Notes: generated by a model from the letters alone, not told the origin. A stretch of 64,000 bases of DNA from Gimesia aquarii (GCF_007748195.1 NZ_CP037920.1:6105800-6169799), one strand, 5' to 3'; positions 27,375 to 37,274 are shown, counted from the stretch's first letter. A program made the numbers and translations.

Positions 27375-29831
27375 ATGCCGCAGAAGTATACCAGCTCTGT
27401 CTGCACCGGAGTTTTGGCAATCGCATTTAGCTTGTTACTCGTGGATCTATCCGAGGCAGCAAGCCCTGGCTTAAATTATGTTCGTCCTCGGGGTGGACAA
27501 CGTGGCACGGAAGTCAGCCTGACGTTCATTGGGGCTCGATTATCTGATGCCGTTGAAATTCTTTCCTATAAAAAAGGGTTCGAATTTAAAGAAATCAAAG
27601 GTAACCCCAAAAACGCGAATGTCTGTACCGCAATCGTAAAAATTGCACCAGACTGTGCTTTGGGTGAGCATACTTTCCAGGTCCGCACGAAAAGTGGTGT
27701 TTCCGACTACAAAACATTCTGGGTCGGACAGTTTCCCGAAGTCGCCGAAAAAGAGCCCAACAGTAAATTCGAAACCCCCCAGGCCATCGAGTTAAACCAT
27801 ACGGTAACCGGTGTCATTCAAAATGAAGATGTTGACTATTTTGTAGTAAACGCAAAAAAAGGTCAGCGTATATCAGCCGAAATTGAAGGCGTTCGTCTGG
27901 CAACCACTCTGCTCGACCCTTATGTCGCAATTCTTGATGAAAAACGATTTGAACTGAAAGCAGAAGACGACCTGCCTCTGTTAAGAAATGATACTGCTGT
28001 TTCCGTCGTTGCTCCCGCAGATGGAAAATACACGATTCTTGTTCGCGATAGTTCATATCGTGGAAATGGCGCCGCCTTCTATCGCCTGCATGTGGGAACC
28101 TATCCTCGCCCTACAGCCGTTTATCCGGCCGGTGGTCAGTTAGGAACAAAGCAGAAAGTCACTTTCAAAGGCAATACAGTCAATAATCTGGTTCAGGAAT
28201 TTCAGCTTCCCAATAAACCAGATGATGATTTCCGTCTCTTTGCTTCCGATGCAGGAGGCAGTGCTCCCTCTGGTAATGTCTTCCGCTTGTTCCCGCATGG
28301 TAACTCATTCGAGAAGGAACCCAACAATGAATTTAAACAAGCATCAGTAGCAACTCTCCCAAATGCTTTTAATGGCATTATCGAGAAAGCCGGTGACATT
28401 GACTACTTTAAATTCCAGGGAAAGAAAAACCAGACATTAGAAATTGAATGTTACTCACGTCGGATCCGATCCCCCCTTGATCCAGTGATGGCCCTTTATA
28501 ATGCCAAGTTTCAAAGACTGGCCGCCAACGACGATTCACGCGGTCCCGACAGTTACTTCCGTTACAAGTTTCCAGCGGATGGTGAATATTATCTATCAAT
28601 TACTGACCACCTCGCCCGTGGAGGTGAAGATTTTATCTATCGAGTTGAGATGCTGCCTGTGACTGCCTCATTAGATCTGGGTATTCCCAGAAATGCACGC
28701 TACTCTCAGGAACGTCAACGAATTGTTGTTGCCCGAGGAAATCGCTTCGCCGCTGTCATTAGTGTCGCTCGGAAAAATTTTGGGGGTGAGATTGTTCTTG
28801 ATCCTAGTAACATTCCCAAAGGCATCAAAATGATTGCAGAGCCCATGGCCGCGAATTTAACCACCATGCCGGTTGTGTTTGAAGCTGCCGCCGATGCTCC
28901 TGTAGAAGGCGAGCTGATTGCGCTCAAAGGTCGACATGCCGATCCAAAACAAAAAATTGAAGGTGTCTTTAAAAACCGGGCTGACCTGGTTCGAGTTCGT
29001 AATAACCAATTGCTCTGGTTGAAAGATGTGGCTCAAATACCTGTAGCCGTTGTAGAAGAGCTTCCCTTTAAGTTAGATATTGTAGAACCTAAGGTTCCAC
29101 TCACACGTAGTGGTTCGATGCAACTCAAAGTAGTTGTCACTCGAAAAGAAGGTTTCGATAAACCAATCACTTTACAATTTCCCTTCCGACCACCGGGAGT
29201 GGGCGCTTCCAGTCGCGTCACCATCCCGAAAGGAAAGAATGAAGCGTTCTATCCTCTCAATGCTAATGGAAATGCACAAATTAAAAAATGGAAGGTTTTT
29301 GTGATTGGTTCTGCTGATGTTGGTGGCGCCGCCTGGGTTTCATCTCAGTTGGCTTCGTTGGAAGTTGCCGACTCGTTTGTGGATCTCAAACTGGCACGTT
29401 CCGCTGTGGAACAGGGAAAAGAAACAGAAATTCTCTGCACCGTCAGCATGAAAAACCCATTTGAGGGTGATGCAAAAATCAAACTGGTAGGACTACCCCC
29501 CAAAGTCACCACGACAGATATTTCGTTTAATAAAGAGAGTAAAGAGGTTGTATTCAAAGTGAAAACGGATCCCGCATCACCACAGGGACGGCATAAGAGC
29601 CTTTTCTGCCAGGTGGAAATTCCTATGAATGGCGAAACCGTTGTGCATACAACGGGACGTACCGAACTCCGAATCGACAAACCTGCCCCACCCAAAAAGA
29701 ATGAACCGCCCAAACCGAAACCAGTCGCGAAAAAAGCGCAACCCAAAAAAGAAGCGCCTCCGAAGCGGCTGACTCGACTGGAAAAACTCCGATTAGAAGC
29801 CCAGAAACGTCTGGAATCTGGTTCAAAATAA
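27375..29831 (+). CDS. Secreted protein with two PPC domains
   Basis: The ATG at 27375 is used, with a G-rich AAGGGGGGG site shortly upstream. A signal peptide (VCTGVLAIAFSLLLVDLSEA) covers about residues 9-29. Two bacterial pre-peptidase C-terminal-like domains are visible by their EKEPN start and DYF core: EKEPNSKFETPQ with DVDYFVVNA near residues 130-160, and EKEPNNEFKQAS with DIDYFKFQG near residues 315-350. A Lys/Pro-rich basic tail (PKKNEPPKPKPVAKKAQ) ends the protein. It is probably an extracellular binding protein, lacking any visible catalytic domain, within a DUF1501-DUF1549 gene set. Confidence 0.85.
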   Translation: MPQKYTSSVCTGVLAIAFSLLLVDLSEAASPGLNYVRPRGGQRGTEVSLTFIGARLSDAVEILSYKKGFEFKEIKGNPKNANVCTAIVKIAPDCALGEHTFQVRTKSGVSDYKTFWVGQFPEVAEKEPNSKFETPQAIELNHTVTGVIQNEDVDYFVVNAKKGQRISAEIEGVRLATTLLDPYVAILDEKRFELKAEDDLPLLRNDTAVSVVAPADGKYTILVRDSSYRGNGAAFYRLHVGTYPRPTAVYPAGGQLGTKQKVTFKGNTVNNLVQEFQLPNKPDDDFRLFASDAGGSAPSGNVFRLFPHGNSFEKEPNNEFKQASVATLPNAFNGIIEKAGDIDYFKFQGKKNQTLEIECYSRRIRSPLDPVMALYNAKFQRLAANDDSRGPDSYFRYKFPADGEYYLSITDHLARGGEDFIYRVEMLPVTASLDLGIPRNARYSQERQRIVVARGNRFAAVISVARKNFGGEIVLDPSNIPKGIKMIAEPMAANLTTMPVVFEAAADAPVEGELIALKGRHADPKQKIEGVFKNRADLVRVRNNQLLWLKDVAQIPVAVVEELPFKLDIVEPKVPLTRSGSMQLKVVVTRKEGFDKPITLQFPFRPPGVGASSRVTIPKGKNEAFYPLNANGNAQIKKWKVFVIGSADVGGAAWVSSQLASLEVADSFVDLKLARSAVEQGKETEILCTVSMKNPFEGDAKIKLVGLPPKVTTTDISFNKESKEVVFKVKTDPASPQGRHKSLFCQVEIPMNGETVVHTTGRTELRIDKPAPPKKNEPPKPKPVAKKAQPKKEAPPKRLTRLEKLRLEAQKRLESGSK

Positions 29832-29931
29832 CGTAGATTTAAAATAGTTCGCTCAATTCCGAATGAGTAGAACTCAAACTTAATATCACTTTCCTCAACG
29901 AAATTCTGTTGACGAAAAAAGGTTTTTGATT

Positions 29932-32619
29932 ATGTGGCGTCACCAATTAGTATTTCGCAGCTTTTTGTCTCTGGTTTTTATTGGTAGTGGACTCTCTCTC
30001 TCCACGGCTGATGATAAAGCGAAACCGGCACCAGCCAAACCTGCTCCAGCCAAACCTGCTCCAGCCAAACCTGCACCGGCCAAACCTGCACCGGCCAAAC
30101 CTGCTCCGGCCAAACCTGCTCCGGCCAAACCTGCTCCGGCCAAACCTGCTCCGGCCAAACCTGCTCCGGCCAAACCTGCTCCGGCCAAACCTGCTCCGGC
30201 CAAACCTGCTCCGGCCAAACCTGCTCCGGCAAAGCCCGTTGCTCCTAAGCCAGCACCTAAGTTGGTCAAATTAAATGTCTATCCACAAAATATTCAACTG
30301 ACTACCAGTCGTGATCGTCAATCAATCATCGCTCAGGTCGTGTATGACAATGGCCTCACTCAGGATGTCACAGCACAATTACAATTGAAACCTGCAAAAC
30401 CTGGTATTGTGCGTCTAGACAAAAATGTACTTTACCCAGCCGCCGATGGTGAAACAGATTTAATTGCCAGCTTTGGTGGTGCGAATGTAAAACTGCATGC
30501 AAAAGTTGTGAAAGCGAAAGAAGATCGCCCCATCAGCTTTAACCTAGACGTTATGCCCACGTTCATGCGGGCTGGTTGTAATACAGGAAGCTGCCATGGC
30601 GCCGCCCGAGGAAAAGATGGATTCCGATTATCTCTATTCGGATTCGATCCCAAAGGTGATCATCACCGTTTAACACGCGAACTCAGTGGACGGCGTATTA
30701 ACCTCAGCCTGCCACAGGAAAGTCTCCTGATCGAAAAAGCCATCGGTGCTGTACCGCACACTGGCGGAAAGCTTTATGAAAAAGGTTCGGAACATTACAC
30801 AGCCGTACTTCGCTGGTTACAAGCTGGTGCCCCCTACGATGCGGGCGTCATTCCGACTGTCACCAAAGTGGAAATTTACCCTAAAGGTGGAGTCATGGAT
30901 GGAAAAGGAACCAAACAACAGGTTTCTGCTGTGGCTACTTATTCCGATGGAACGACACGTGACGTAACTTCCCTGGCATCATTCTCCTCTAATAATGACA
31001 ATTCAGCGACGATTACGAAAAAAGGACTGATTACCGCCAACAATCGTGGTGAAGCATTTATCATGGCCCGCTTCGATACACACACTGTGGGATCGCACTT
31101 TGTCGTCCTGCCTAAGGGACTTAATTTTGAATGGCCCAATGTCCCCGAATCGAATTATGTAGACACACTCATTCACAACAAATTAAAGAAGTTACGAGTC
31201 ATTCCTTCCGAGCTCTGCTCTGATGCCGAATTTCTGCGTCGTGCCAGTCTCGATATCTGTGGGATCCTTCCCACAATCGAAGAGTTCAATCAGTTTGTCG
31301 CTGATAAAGATCCTAAAAAACGGGACAAACTTGTTGATAAACTGTTGAACCGCAAAGAATTCGTAGAAATGTGGGTCATGAAATGGTCGGAATTACTGCA
31401 AATTCGAACGGTAAATAACCGTATCAGCTATAAATCTGCCTTGCTCTATTACAACTGGTTACAGGAACGGATCGCTTCCAATGTTCCTATTAACGTGATG
31501 ATTCAGGAACTTCTTGGTTCTACCGGTGGTACATTCGCCAATGCAGCAACCAACTACTATGAAAATGAACGCGACACGTTAAAAGTTTCCGAGAATGTAG
31601 CACAAGTTTTCATGGGTATGCGAATTCAATGTGCCCAATGTCATAATCATCCTTTCGATCGCTGGACGATGGATGATTACTACAGCTTTGCTTCTTTCTT
31701 CTCGCAAATTGGCCGCAAAAGAAGTGAAGATCCTCGTGAGTCTATTATTTATAATCGCGGTAGCGGAGAAGTTCGGCACTTAGTTGATAAACGCGTCATG
31801 AAACCAAAGTTTCTAGGCGGTATTGAACCTGATACCCGTGGTAAAGACCGTCGTGTTGTTGTTTCACAATGGTTAGCTTCAAAAGAGAACCCTTACTTTG
31901 CCACTAACTTGAGTAATATTGTCTGGGCTCACTTTTTTGGTAAAGGAATCATCAATGAAGTCGATGATGTCCGTGTCAGTAATCCGCCAGTGAATCCTGA
32001 ATTGCTCAATGAGCTTGCAAAACGCTTCACCGACTACAACTATGACTTTAAGAAACTGGTACGCGATATTTGCACTTCGCGAACCTATCAGCTTTCGACT
32101 CAGACAAATACCACCAATGAGAAGGACCTGACTAATTTCTCACACGCATTACCCAGGCGCATGCGTGCTGAGGTGTTACTAGATTGCATCAGTCAAGTTA
32201 CCAATGCACCTAATAAGTTTCGTGGCTTGCCTCTGGGGGCTCGTGCAGTCCAAATTGCCGACGGAAATACTTCAACTTACTTCCTGACCACATTTGGTCG
32301 TGCGAAACGTGATACCGTCTGTTCCTGTGAAGTACGTATGGAACCCAGCCTTTCACAAGCTTTGCACCTGCTGAATGGTGACACCGTCAACAACAAAATC
32401 GTCCAAGGTAAATTTGTTGACTCCAGACTCAAAGCTGGCAAGAAGCCTCTGGAAATCGTTGATGAAATGTATATTTCCTGCATCTCGCGTAAACCAACTG
32501 ATAAAGAATATTCTTCGCTGGTTCAAGTACTTGATGCAAACAAAAAAGATCAAGCGAATACCTTAAACGATGTATTCTGGTCATTATTGAACTCTCGAGA
32601 GTTTCTGTTCAATCACTAA
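29932..32619 (+). CDS. Secreted BIG2-DUF1549-DUF1553 protein with PAKPA repeat linker
   Basis: Start ATG 29932 (an upstream TTG at 29926 is unlikely). A signal peptide (RSFLSLVFIGSGLSLSTA) is followed by 14 AKPAP units, two BIG2-like Ig domains (LNVYPQNIQLTT and VEIYPKGGVMDG), then DUF1549 (starting about FIDTLIH-like VDTLIHNKLKKLRV) and DUF1553 (SRTYQLSTQTN, LPRRMRAEVLLD). Cys motifs are CNTGSCHGA between the Ig domains and CAQCHNHPFDRW in DUF1549, the latter a CxxCH heme-type site. The family is hallmark planctomycete, paired with DUF1501. The repeat would act as an extended linker between the envelope and the domains. Confidence 0.9.
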   Translation: MWRHQLVFRSFLSLVFIGSGLSLSTADDKAKPAPAKPAPAKPAPAKPAPAKPAPAKPAPAKPAPAKPAPAKPAPAKPAPAKPAPAKPAPAKPAPAKPAPAKPVAPKPAPKLVKLNVYPQNIQLTTSRDRQSIIAQVVYDNGLTQDVTAQLQLKPAKPGIVRLDKNVLYPAADGETDLIASFGGANVKLHAKVVKAKEDRPISFNLDVMPTFMRAGCNTGSCHGAARGKDGFRLSLFGFDPKGDHHRLTRELSGRRINLSLPQESLLIEKAIGAVPHTGGKLYEKGSEHYTAVLRWLQAGAPYDAGVIPTVTKVEIYPKGGVMDGKGTKQQVSAVATYSDGTTRDVTSLASFSSNNDNSATITKKGLITANNRGEAFIMARFDTHTVGSHFVVLPKGLNFEWPNVPESNYVDTLIHNKLKKLRVIPSELCSDAEFLRRASLDICGILPTIEEFNQFVADKDPKKRDKLVDKLLNRKEFVEMWVMKWSELLQIRTVNNRISYKSALLYYNWLQERIASNVPINVMIQELLGSTGGTFANAATNYYENERDTLKVSENVAQVFMGMRIQCAQCHNHPFDRWTMDDYYSFASFFSQIGRKRSEDPRESIIYNRGSGEVRHLVDKRVMKPKFLGGIEPDTRGKDRRVVVSQWLASKENPYFATNLSNIVWAHFFGKGIINEVDDVRVSNPPVNPELLNELAKRFTDYNYDFKKLVRDICTSRTYQLSTQTNTTNEKDLTNFSHALPRRMRAEVLLDCISQVTNAPNKFRGLPLGARAVQIADGNTSTYFLTTFGRAKRDTVCSCEVRMEPSLSQALHLLNGDTVNNKIVQGKFVDSRLKAGKKPLEIVDEMYISCISRKPTDKEYSSLVQVLDANKKDQANTLNDVFWSLLNSREFLFNH
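30019..30228 (+). repeat. 14-unit, 15-bp tandem repeat encoding AKPAP
   Basis: Fourteen consecutive 15-base units of form GCC AAA CCT GCT CCG occupy 30019-30228. Most later units are identical, while the first five show third-base variation (GCA, CCA). Unit length is a multiple of three, so gain or loss of units changes linker length without a frameshift. Confidence 0.95.
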
Positions 32620-32677
32620 ATGAGAACTCGGCTTAGCAACTTAAGAGTTTCAACTGGAAGCTCGCTTTTAATATGGT

Positions 32678-34816
32678 ATGACTATGAAAAACTCACTCTC
32701 TAATCATTGGTGCTGTCAATTCGGCAAACGACTCATTGTCGCCGGTTTGTTTGTCTCCATGCTATCTACAGGACTGCATGCTGAGGATAAAAAGCCCGCG
32801 CCCAAGAAAAAAGTAAAAATCACTTTTGACGAACACATCAAGCCTATTTTTCGTGCGAAATGTTTTGCCTGTCATAACACGGACAAAAAAGCATCTGGCC
32901 TGGATCTGACTAACTACACCGGATTGATGCAAGGGGGAGCGGCTGGAGAGTCACTTGAACCTGGTGATGCTGACGGCAGCTATTTATACATGCTGGTCAC
33001 ACATGAATCTGAACCATTCATGCCTCCTAAATCAGATAAACTCCCCGACAAAGATCTCGCCTTAATTAAAGCATGGATCGATGGTGGTGCCCCTGAAAAC
33101 GCAGGCAGTAAAGTCGTCATCAAGAAACCAAAGTTCGATTTTGCACTCAAAGGTGCGTCTTCAGGTAAGCCACAGGGACCTCCTCCTATGCCTCCCCGTA
33201 TGAGTCTGGAACCTGTCGTCCACACCAGTCTGGGGACGGCTGTGACTGCCTTAGCTACCAATCCCTGGTCTCCTTTAGCCGCTGTAGCAGGTCAAAAACA
33301 GATTTTGCTATACAATACCAAAACACTGGAACTGTTAGGCGTACTCCCCTTCCCGGAAGGTTTTCCACAGGTCTTGAAATTCAGTCGTAATGGCAGTCTT
33401 TTGCTGGCCGGTGGAGGTCGCGCTGGTGCCAGTGGACGAGTGGTCGTCTGGGATGTGAAAACAGGAAAACGCCTCTTTACAGTCGGCGATGAACTCGATT
33501 CGGTTCTGTGTGCTGATATCAGTTCAGATCAGAGATTTATCGCCTTGGGTAGTCCGAGTAAAGTCATTCGCGTCTATTCCACCAGCACAGGAGAACTCGC
33601 TTATGAAATTCGAAAGCATACAGACTGGATGACCTCACTGGCCTTCAGCCCGGATTCCGTTTTGCTTTGTTCTGGTGACCGTAATGGTGGCGCCTTTGTC
33701 TGGGAAGCGGCCACAGGTAGCGAGTACCTGACTCTGAAAGGACATAAAGGTGGAATCACAGGAATTTCCTGGCGTTCTGATTCCAATATCGTTGCCACAA
33801 GTAGTGAAGACCAGTCAGTCAAACTCTGGGAATTGGAAAACGGCGGGAACGTCAAATCCTGGAATGCACACAACCCCGGAACCTCAAGTATCGAATTTGC
33901 CCGTGATGGTCGGATCGTGACCTGTGGCCGTGATCGTGTGACAAAGATTTGGGATCAGGCAGGAAAACAGCTCCGCGCTTTACCTGCTTTTGCAGATCTT
34001 GCTGTCAGCGTCACCATTTGCGATGAAAGCAACCGTGTGATCGCCGGCGATTGGACGGGAAAAATCAAAGTCTGGAATGCAGCCGATGGAAAAGAAGCGG
34101 GTGAATTAACCGCAAACCCACCACAGTTGTCGCAGCGTCTCACGACTGCAACAGCCGCACTGAAATCCACTCAGGCGAATCATCAAAAGCTCTTAGCTGT
34201 CGCTCAGACTGATAAAGCAGCAGTCGCAAAAGTGAACGCCGACATCGCTGCTACACAGAAGCAACAAACCGATCTGCAAAACAAGTTGAACGCGCTCAAT
34301 GCAAATTTAGCGGCCAGTCAAAAAGCATTAACAGGTGCGCAAGGTAATGTTACAAATTCAACCAAAAAGATTGCTGCAATCAATGCACCTTTAGCAGCCA
34401 TCAAAGAGGCACATGCCAAAGCAGATGCCATCAGTAAAAAAGTAGCCGGAGATAAAGACCTAGCCGAAGCAGCAGCAAAGCTGAAAGCGGCACTGGATAA
34501 AAGAGTGGCAGCAAATGCGGCTGAGCAGAAAAATCTGGCTACGCATCAGGCTGCAGTCAAAGCCAATCAACAAAAGATTGCACAATACACACCACAAATC
34601 AAACAGATGACTGCAGCTCTGCATGCTGCAAAAACTAAACTGGCCGGATTACAGAAAGCTCTGAAGCCCGCAACCGATAAAGCAACCGCTTCACAAAACG
34701 CGGCCAATGCAGCTGCAAGTGCTTTCACCGCGTCTCAAAATCAAGTCAAACGCTGGCAAGCTGAAATTGAATTCGCCAAGAAATTTAACGAAACTCAAGC
34801 AAATGCTTCAAAATAA
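32678..34816 (+). CDS. Secreted cytochrome c-WD40 protein with coiled-coil tail
   Basis: The 712-residue protein has a signal peptide (RLIVAGLFVSMLSTGLHAE), a planctomycete-type cytochrome c domain (CFACHNTDKKASGLDL near residue 65, MPPKSDKLPDKDL later giving the Met side), and about six WD40-like repeats (for example LAFSPDSVLLCSGDRNGGAFVWEA) forming a beta-propeller at residues 185-470. The rest, to the end, is Ala/Lys/Gln-rich and predicted coiled coil. The cytochrome-WD40 combination is characteristic of planctomycetes; redox or scaffold role is inferred. It is the last gene of the DUF1501 cluster before a strong terminator. Confidence 0.87.
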   Translation: MTMKNSLSNHWCCQFGKRLIVAGLFVSMLSTGLHAEDKKPAPKKKVKITFDEHIKPIFRAKCFACHNTDKKASGLDLTNYTGLMQGGAAGESLEPGDADGSYLYMLVTHESEPFMPPKSDKLPDKDLALIKAWIDGGAPENAGSKVVIKKPKFDFALKGASSGKPQGPPPMPPRMSLEPVVHTSLGTAVTALATNPWSPLAAVAGQKQILLYNTKTLELLGVLPFPEGFPQVLKFSRNGSLLLAGGGRAGASGRVVVWDVKTGKRLFTVGDELDSVLCADISSDQRFIALGSPSKVIRVYSTSTGELAYEIRKHTDWMTSLAFSPDSVLLCSGDRNGGAFVWEAATGSEYLTLKGHKGGITGISWRSDSNIVATSSEDQSVKLWELENGGNVKSWNAHNPGTSSIEFARDGRIVTCGRDRVTKIWDQAGKQLRALPAFADLAVSVTICDESNRVIAGDWTGKIKVWNAADGKEAGELTANPPQLSQRLTTATAALKSTQANHQKLLAVAQTDKAAVAKVNADIAATQKQQTDLQNKLNALNANLAASQKALTGAQGNVTNSTKKIAAINAPLAAIKEAHAKADAISKKVAGDKDLAEAAAKLKAALDKRVAANAAEQKNLATHQAAVKANQQKIAQYTPQIKQMTAALHAAKTKLAGLQKALKPATDKATASQNAANAAASAFTASQNQVKRWQAEIEFAKKFNETQANASK

Positions 34817-34838
34817 GTGAACCCCCATACTCACGACC

Positions 34839-34877
34839 AAGTCCCTCAGGCATTCAGCTGTTTGAGGGACTTTTTTT
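34839..34877 (+). terminator. Intrinsic terminator closing the DUF1501 cluster
   Basis: AAGTCCCTCA (34839-34848) pairs with TGAGGGACTT (34863-34872) and is followed by seven T residues at 34871-34877. A canonical rho-independent terminator 23 bases after the stop of the cytochrome-WD40 gene. Confidence 0.93.
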
Positions 34878-35027
34878 ATGGAACAAATTGACTTAAAGCC
34901 CTAAAAGTGAGCGTTACAAAAACTAGTGTTTCTTCAGTCACTCACTGATGTTTCAATTGATTAATTCTTTTTAAACAGTCACATACAAAATCAATACTAT
35001 TCAATTCCAGAGGAACTATGTAAGGCA

Positions 35028-35936
35028 ATGATAGGACAGACAACGGCCTCTATTCTTATATTCTTTCCACACGAACCATTCTCGGTATCCAGAGTTGACT
35101 CAGAATTTGCTTCGGAATATGAGGCGGCAAAAACAGTCGGATTCACCACTGGCTTCTATGATCATGACGTACTTGAACAAGGTGATTTAAAAACGGCACT
35201 GAAACCTTTACCATTTTCTGAGAATAAACAAAGGTTAATTCTGCGTGGCTGGATGATCCCTGGAGAAATCTATACCTCTCTTTTTGAAGCTTTACAATCG
35301 AAGGGCTATAAGCCAGAAACCACACCCGAAGCATATGAAGAAGCTCACTACATCCCACACTCATACCCACACACTAAAGAACAGACATCAAGATGCTCTT
35401 GGATTTATGGAGATAATGTAAACGCAGCATGGGAATTATATTCTGAGTTCTCAAACTCAAATGCAATAATCAAAGATTGGGTTAAGTCAGCAAAAAGCCG
35501 ATGGAATGACGGATGTTTTATCCCAGCAAATACCAATGAAAAACGCTTTAGAGAAATTTATAAAGTATTTAGGGAAGAGCGGGGAAATTTGTTTAATCGT
35601 GGAATAGTCTTACGAGAATTTATGCCAATCATTGAACACGGAAAAGACATGCGAGGAATGCCTATTGTTGAAGAAACACGTCTTTTTTTCTGGAACGGAA
35701 GTCTCATAGTCCCTCCGAAACCCAGTGATCCATCGCCTTTAGATAATTGTAATCAATGGGAGCAGATCGCGAGAAAATTTAAATCGCCATTCATAACAAT
35801 TGATGTTGCATATTTAACGGATGGAACTTGGAAAATTGTAGAGGTGGGTGATGGGGGAGTTTCAGGGTTACCTCTCGATCTTACTCCAGATAGATTCTAT
35901 AAGTGCCTTTGGGAGCATACTAATAATCAAGTATAA
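35028..35936 (+). CDS. ATP-grasp protein of R2K type (DUF4343-like)
   Basis: The 302-residue soluble protein resembles R2K-clade ATP-grasp domains: IIKDWVKSAKSRW with candidate nucleotide-binding lysines 149 and 153, VLREFMPI near residue 195, EETRLFFWNG (Glu216, Arg218), and the C-terminal ITIDVAYLTDGTWKIVEVGDGG with Asp259 and Glu272 likely metal ligands. R2K members are predicted ligases or RNA/protein-modifying enzymes, several linked to conflict or phage systems, but substrate is unknown. It stands alone between spacers of about 200 bases, and uses AGA/AGG, ATA and AT-rich codons more freely than its neighbours, suggesting acquisition. Confidence 0.75.
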   Translation: MIGQTTASILIFFPHEPFSVSRVDSEFASEYEAAKTVGFTTGFYDHDVLEQGDLKTALKPLPFSENKQRLILRGWMIPGEIYTSLFEALQSKGYKPETTPEAYEEAHYIPHSYPHTKEQTSRCSWIYGDNVNAAWELYSEFSNSNAIIKDWVKSAKSRWNDGCFIPANTNEKRFREIYKVFREERGNLFNRGIVLREFMPIIEHGKDMRGMPIVEETRLFFWNGSLIVPPKPSDPSPLDNCNQWEQIARKFKSPFITIDVAYLTDGTWKIVEVGDGGVSGLPLDLTPDRFYKCLWEHTNNQV

Positions 35937-36133
35937 ATCTACCTCATTCACAGTATTATACGATATCTGTTGTCTAACATTTCTTTCTTACCGAATTGAA
36001 CAGTAGCGTTAAATCTGTAAATGTATGATTTATTAGAATGATCATACTAGTGAATGGCATGCAGATTTACATTTTGCTATTTTATTTCACAATTCAACTC
36101 ATAAGATCTTTTGTCATCCAGAGGTAAAAAGAT

Positions 36134-37141
36134 ATGGCGCAAAGCAATTCCCGGTTTGCGGTGGTCGCAGCAATCGTAGGTAACGCGTCGATTACTCTCG
36201 CCAAAGGAGCCACATTTCTTATTACCGGCTCGGGAGCTATGCTTTCAGAAACAATCCACTCGATTGCCGATCTCTTGAATCAGATTCTATTACTCATTGG
36301 AATAGTACGTGCTGATCAAGCCCCTGATCAACGATTTGAATATGGTTATGCGGGGGAACGATATGTATGGGCATTAATCTCCGCTGTTGGAATCTTCTTT
36401 CTGGGCTGTGGCGTGACCATCTATCACGGCGTGCAATCACTCTTTCATCCTCCGGAATTAGCGATGGGAGAAATGAACTGGGCCATCGGGGCACTGTTGT
36501 TTGCGCTTGTTATTGATGCAATCGTTTTTTACCTGGCGATCAAAGGGGAATGGAAAAACGCGGTTCGTTACAATAAACCCTTTCATAATTATCTTCGATA
36601 TGAAGCTGATCCGGCTGCGGTTGCCGTCATTCTTGAAGATGGTGCTGCCTGTCTGGGTGTGATTATTGCACTCGCTGCAATCTTGCTCACTCAAATAACA
36701 GGACATCACTATTGGGACGCCATCGGTTCGATCGGCATTGGAGTTTTGTTGGGTGGGATTGCCGTCTGGCTCATCATTCGTAATCAGGAATTACTGGTTG
36801 GCCCCAGTATTCCACGTGAAGAAAAACAACAAGTCGTTCAGATTCTAAAAAATAATCCCCTGATTGACGATGTCATCGACCTCAGATCTCGCGTGCTTTC
36901 CATCGATAATTATCGAATTAAAGCAGACCTCAGTTTTAATCCTGCAGAACTGTCGAAACGACTTAAGAAAAAAGCGCTTGCCGCTTATCCAGATATAAAA
37001 AACGAACAAGAGTTCGAGAAGTTTTGTCAGAATTATACAAAGGACCTACTTGATACTCTGACGGAAGAAATCGATAAAATCGAGGAAGAGATTCAAAGGC
37101 AAATTCCCAAAGCACAGCATCTTGACCTGGAAGCCAACTGA
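36134..37141 (+). CDS. Cation diffusion facilitator, ZnT9-like
   Basis: The 335-residue protein has about six membrane segments and CDF features: the metal-site segment SETIHSIADLLNQ in TM2 (HxxxD) and a TM5 site ILEDGAACLG where the usual His position is Glu-Asp, a pattern seen in ZnT9/SLC30A9-like members. FEYGYAGERYVWALISAVGIFFLGCG is also typical of that branch. The family exports divalent cations, commonly zinc. A cytoplasmic C-terminal domain (SIPREEKQQVVQIL onward) and a charged tail follow. AGAGG lies before the ATG. Substrate unproven. Confidence 0.85.
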   Translation: MAQSNSRFAVVAAIVGNASITLAKGATFLITGSGAMLSETIHSIADLLNQILLLIGIVRADQAPDQRFEYGYAGERYVWALISAVGIFFLGCGVTIYHGVQSLFHPPELAMGEMNWAIGALLFALVIDAIVFYLAIKGEWKNAVRYNKPFHNYLRYEADPAAVAVILEDGAACLGVIIALAAILLTQITGHHYWDAIGSIGIGVLLGGIAVWLIIRNQELLVGPSIPREEKQQVVQILKNNPLIDDVIDLRSRVLSIDNYRIKADLSFNPAELSKRLKKKALAAYPDIKNEQEFEKFCQNYTKDLLDTLTEEIDKIEEEIQRQIPKAQHLDLEAN

Positions 37142-37274
37142 TGTCCCTGATTTCATTTGAAATCAGAAGTTTCTCAATCCTTAATCCCTGTGATCAGCTT
37201 CAGAGCCGTCTATAATAAAATATTGTCTCTGGCAGTTTTGATTCTTTAGCAAATCGAGTTGAGTTTTCTTAGAT

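Noticed and set aside
30019..30228. Possible CRISPR-like array
   Set aside because: Units are contiguous 15-base codon repeats without spacers, inside a coding gene.
29940..30269. Long antisense and alternate-frame open frames rich in GAGLA or PEQVW repeats
   Set aside because: They are shadows of the 15-base PAKPA repeat, which is open in several frames because of its composition.
35937..36133. Repeated AAATCTG/CAGATTT and TGTAAATG words before the cation transporter
   Set aside because: Arms are short and widely spaced; too weak to call as a structured site.
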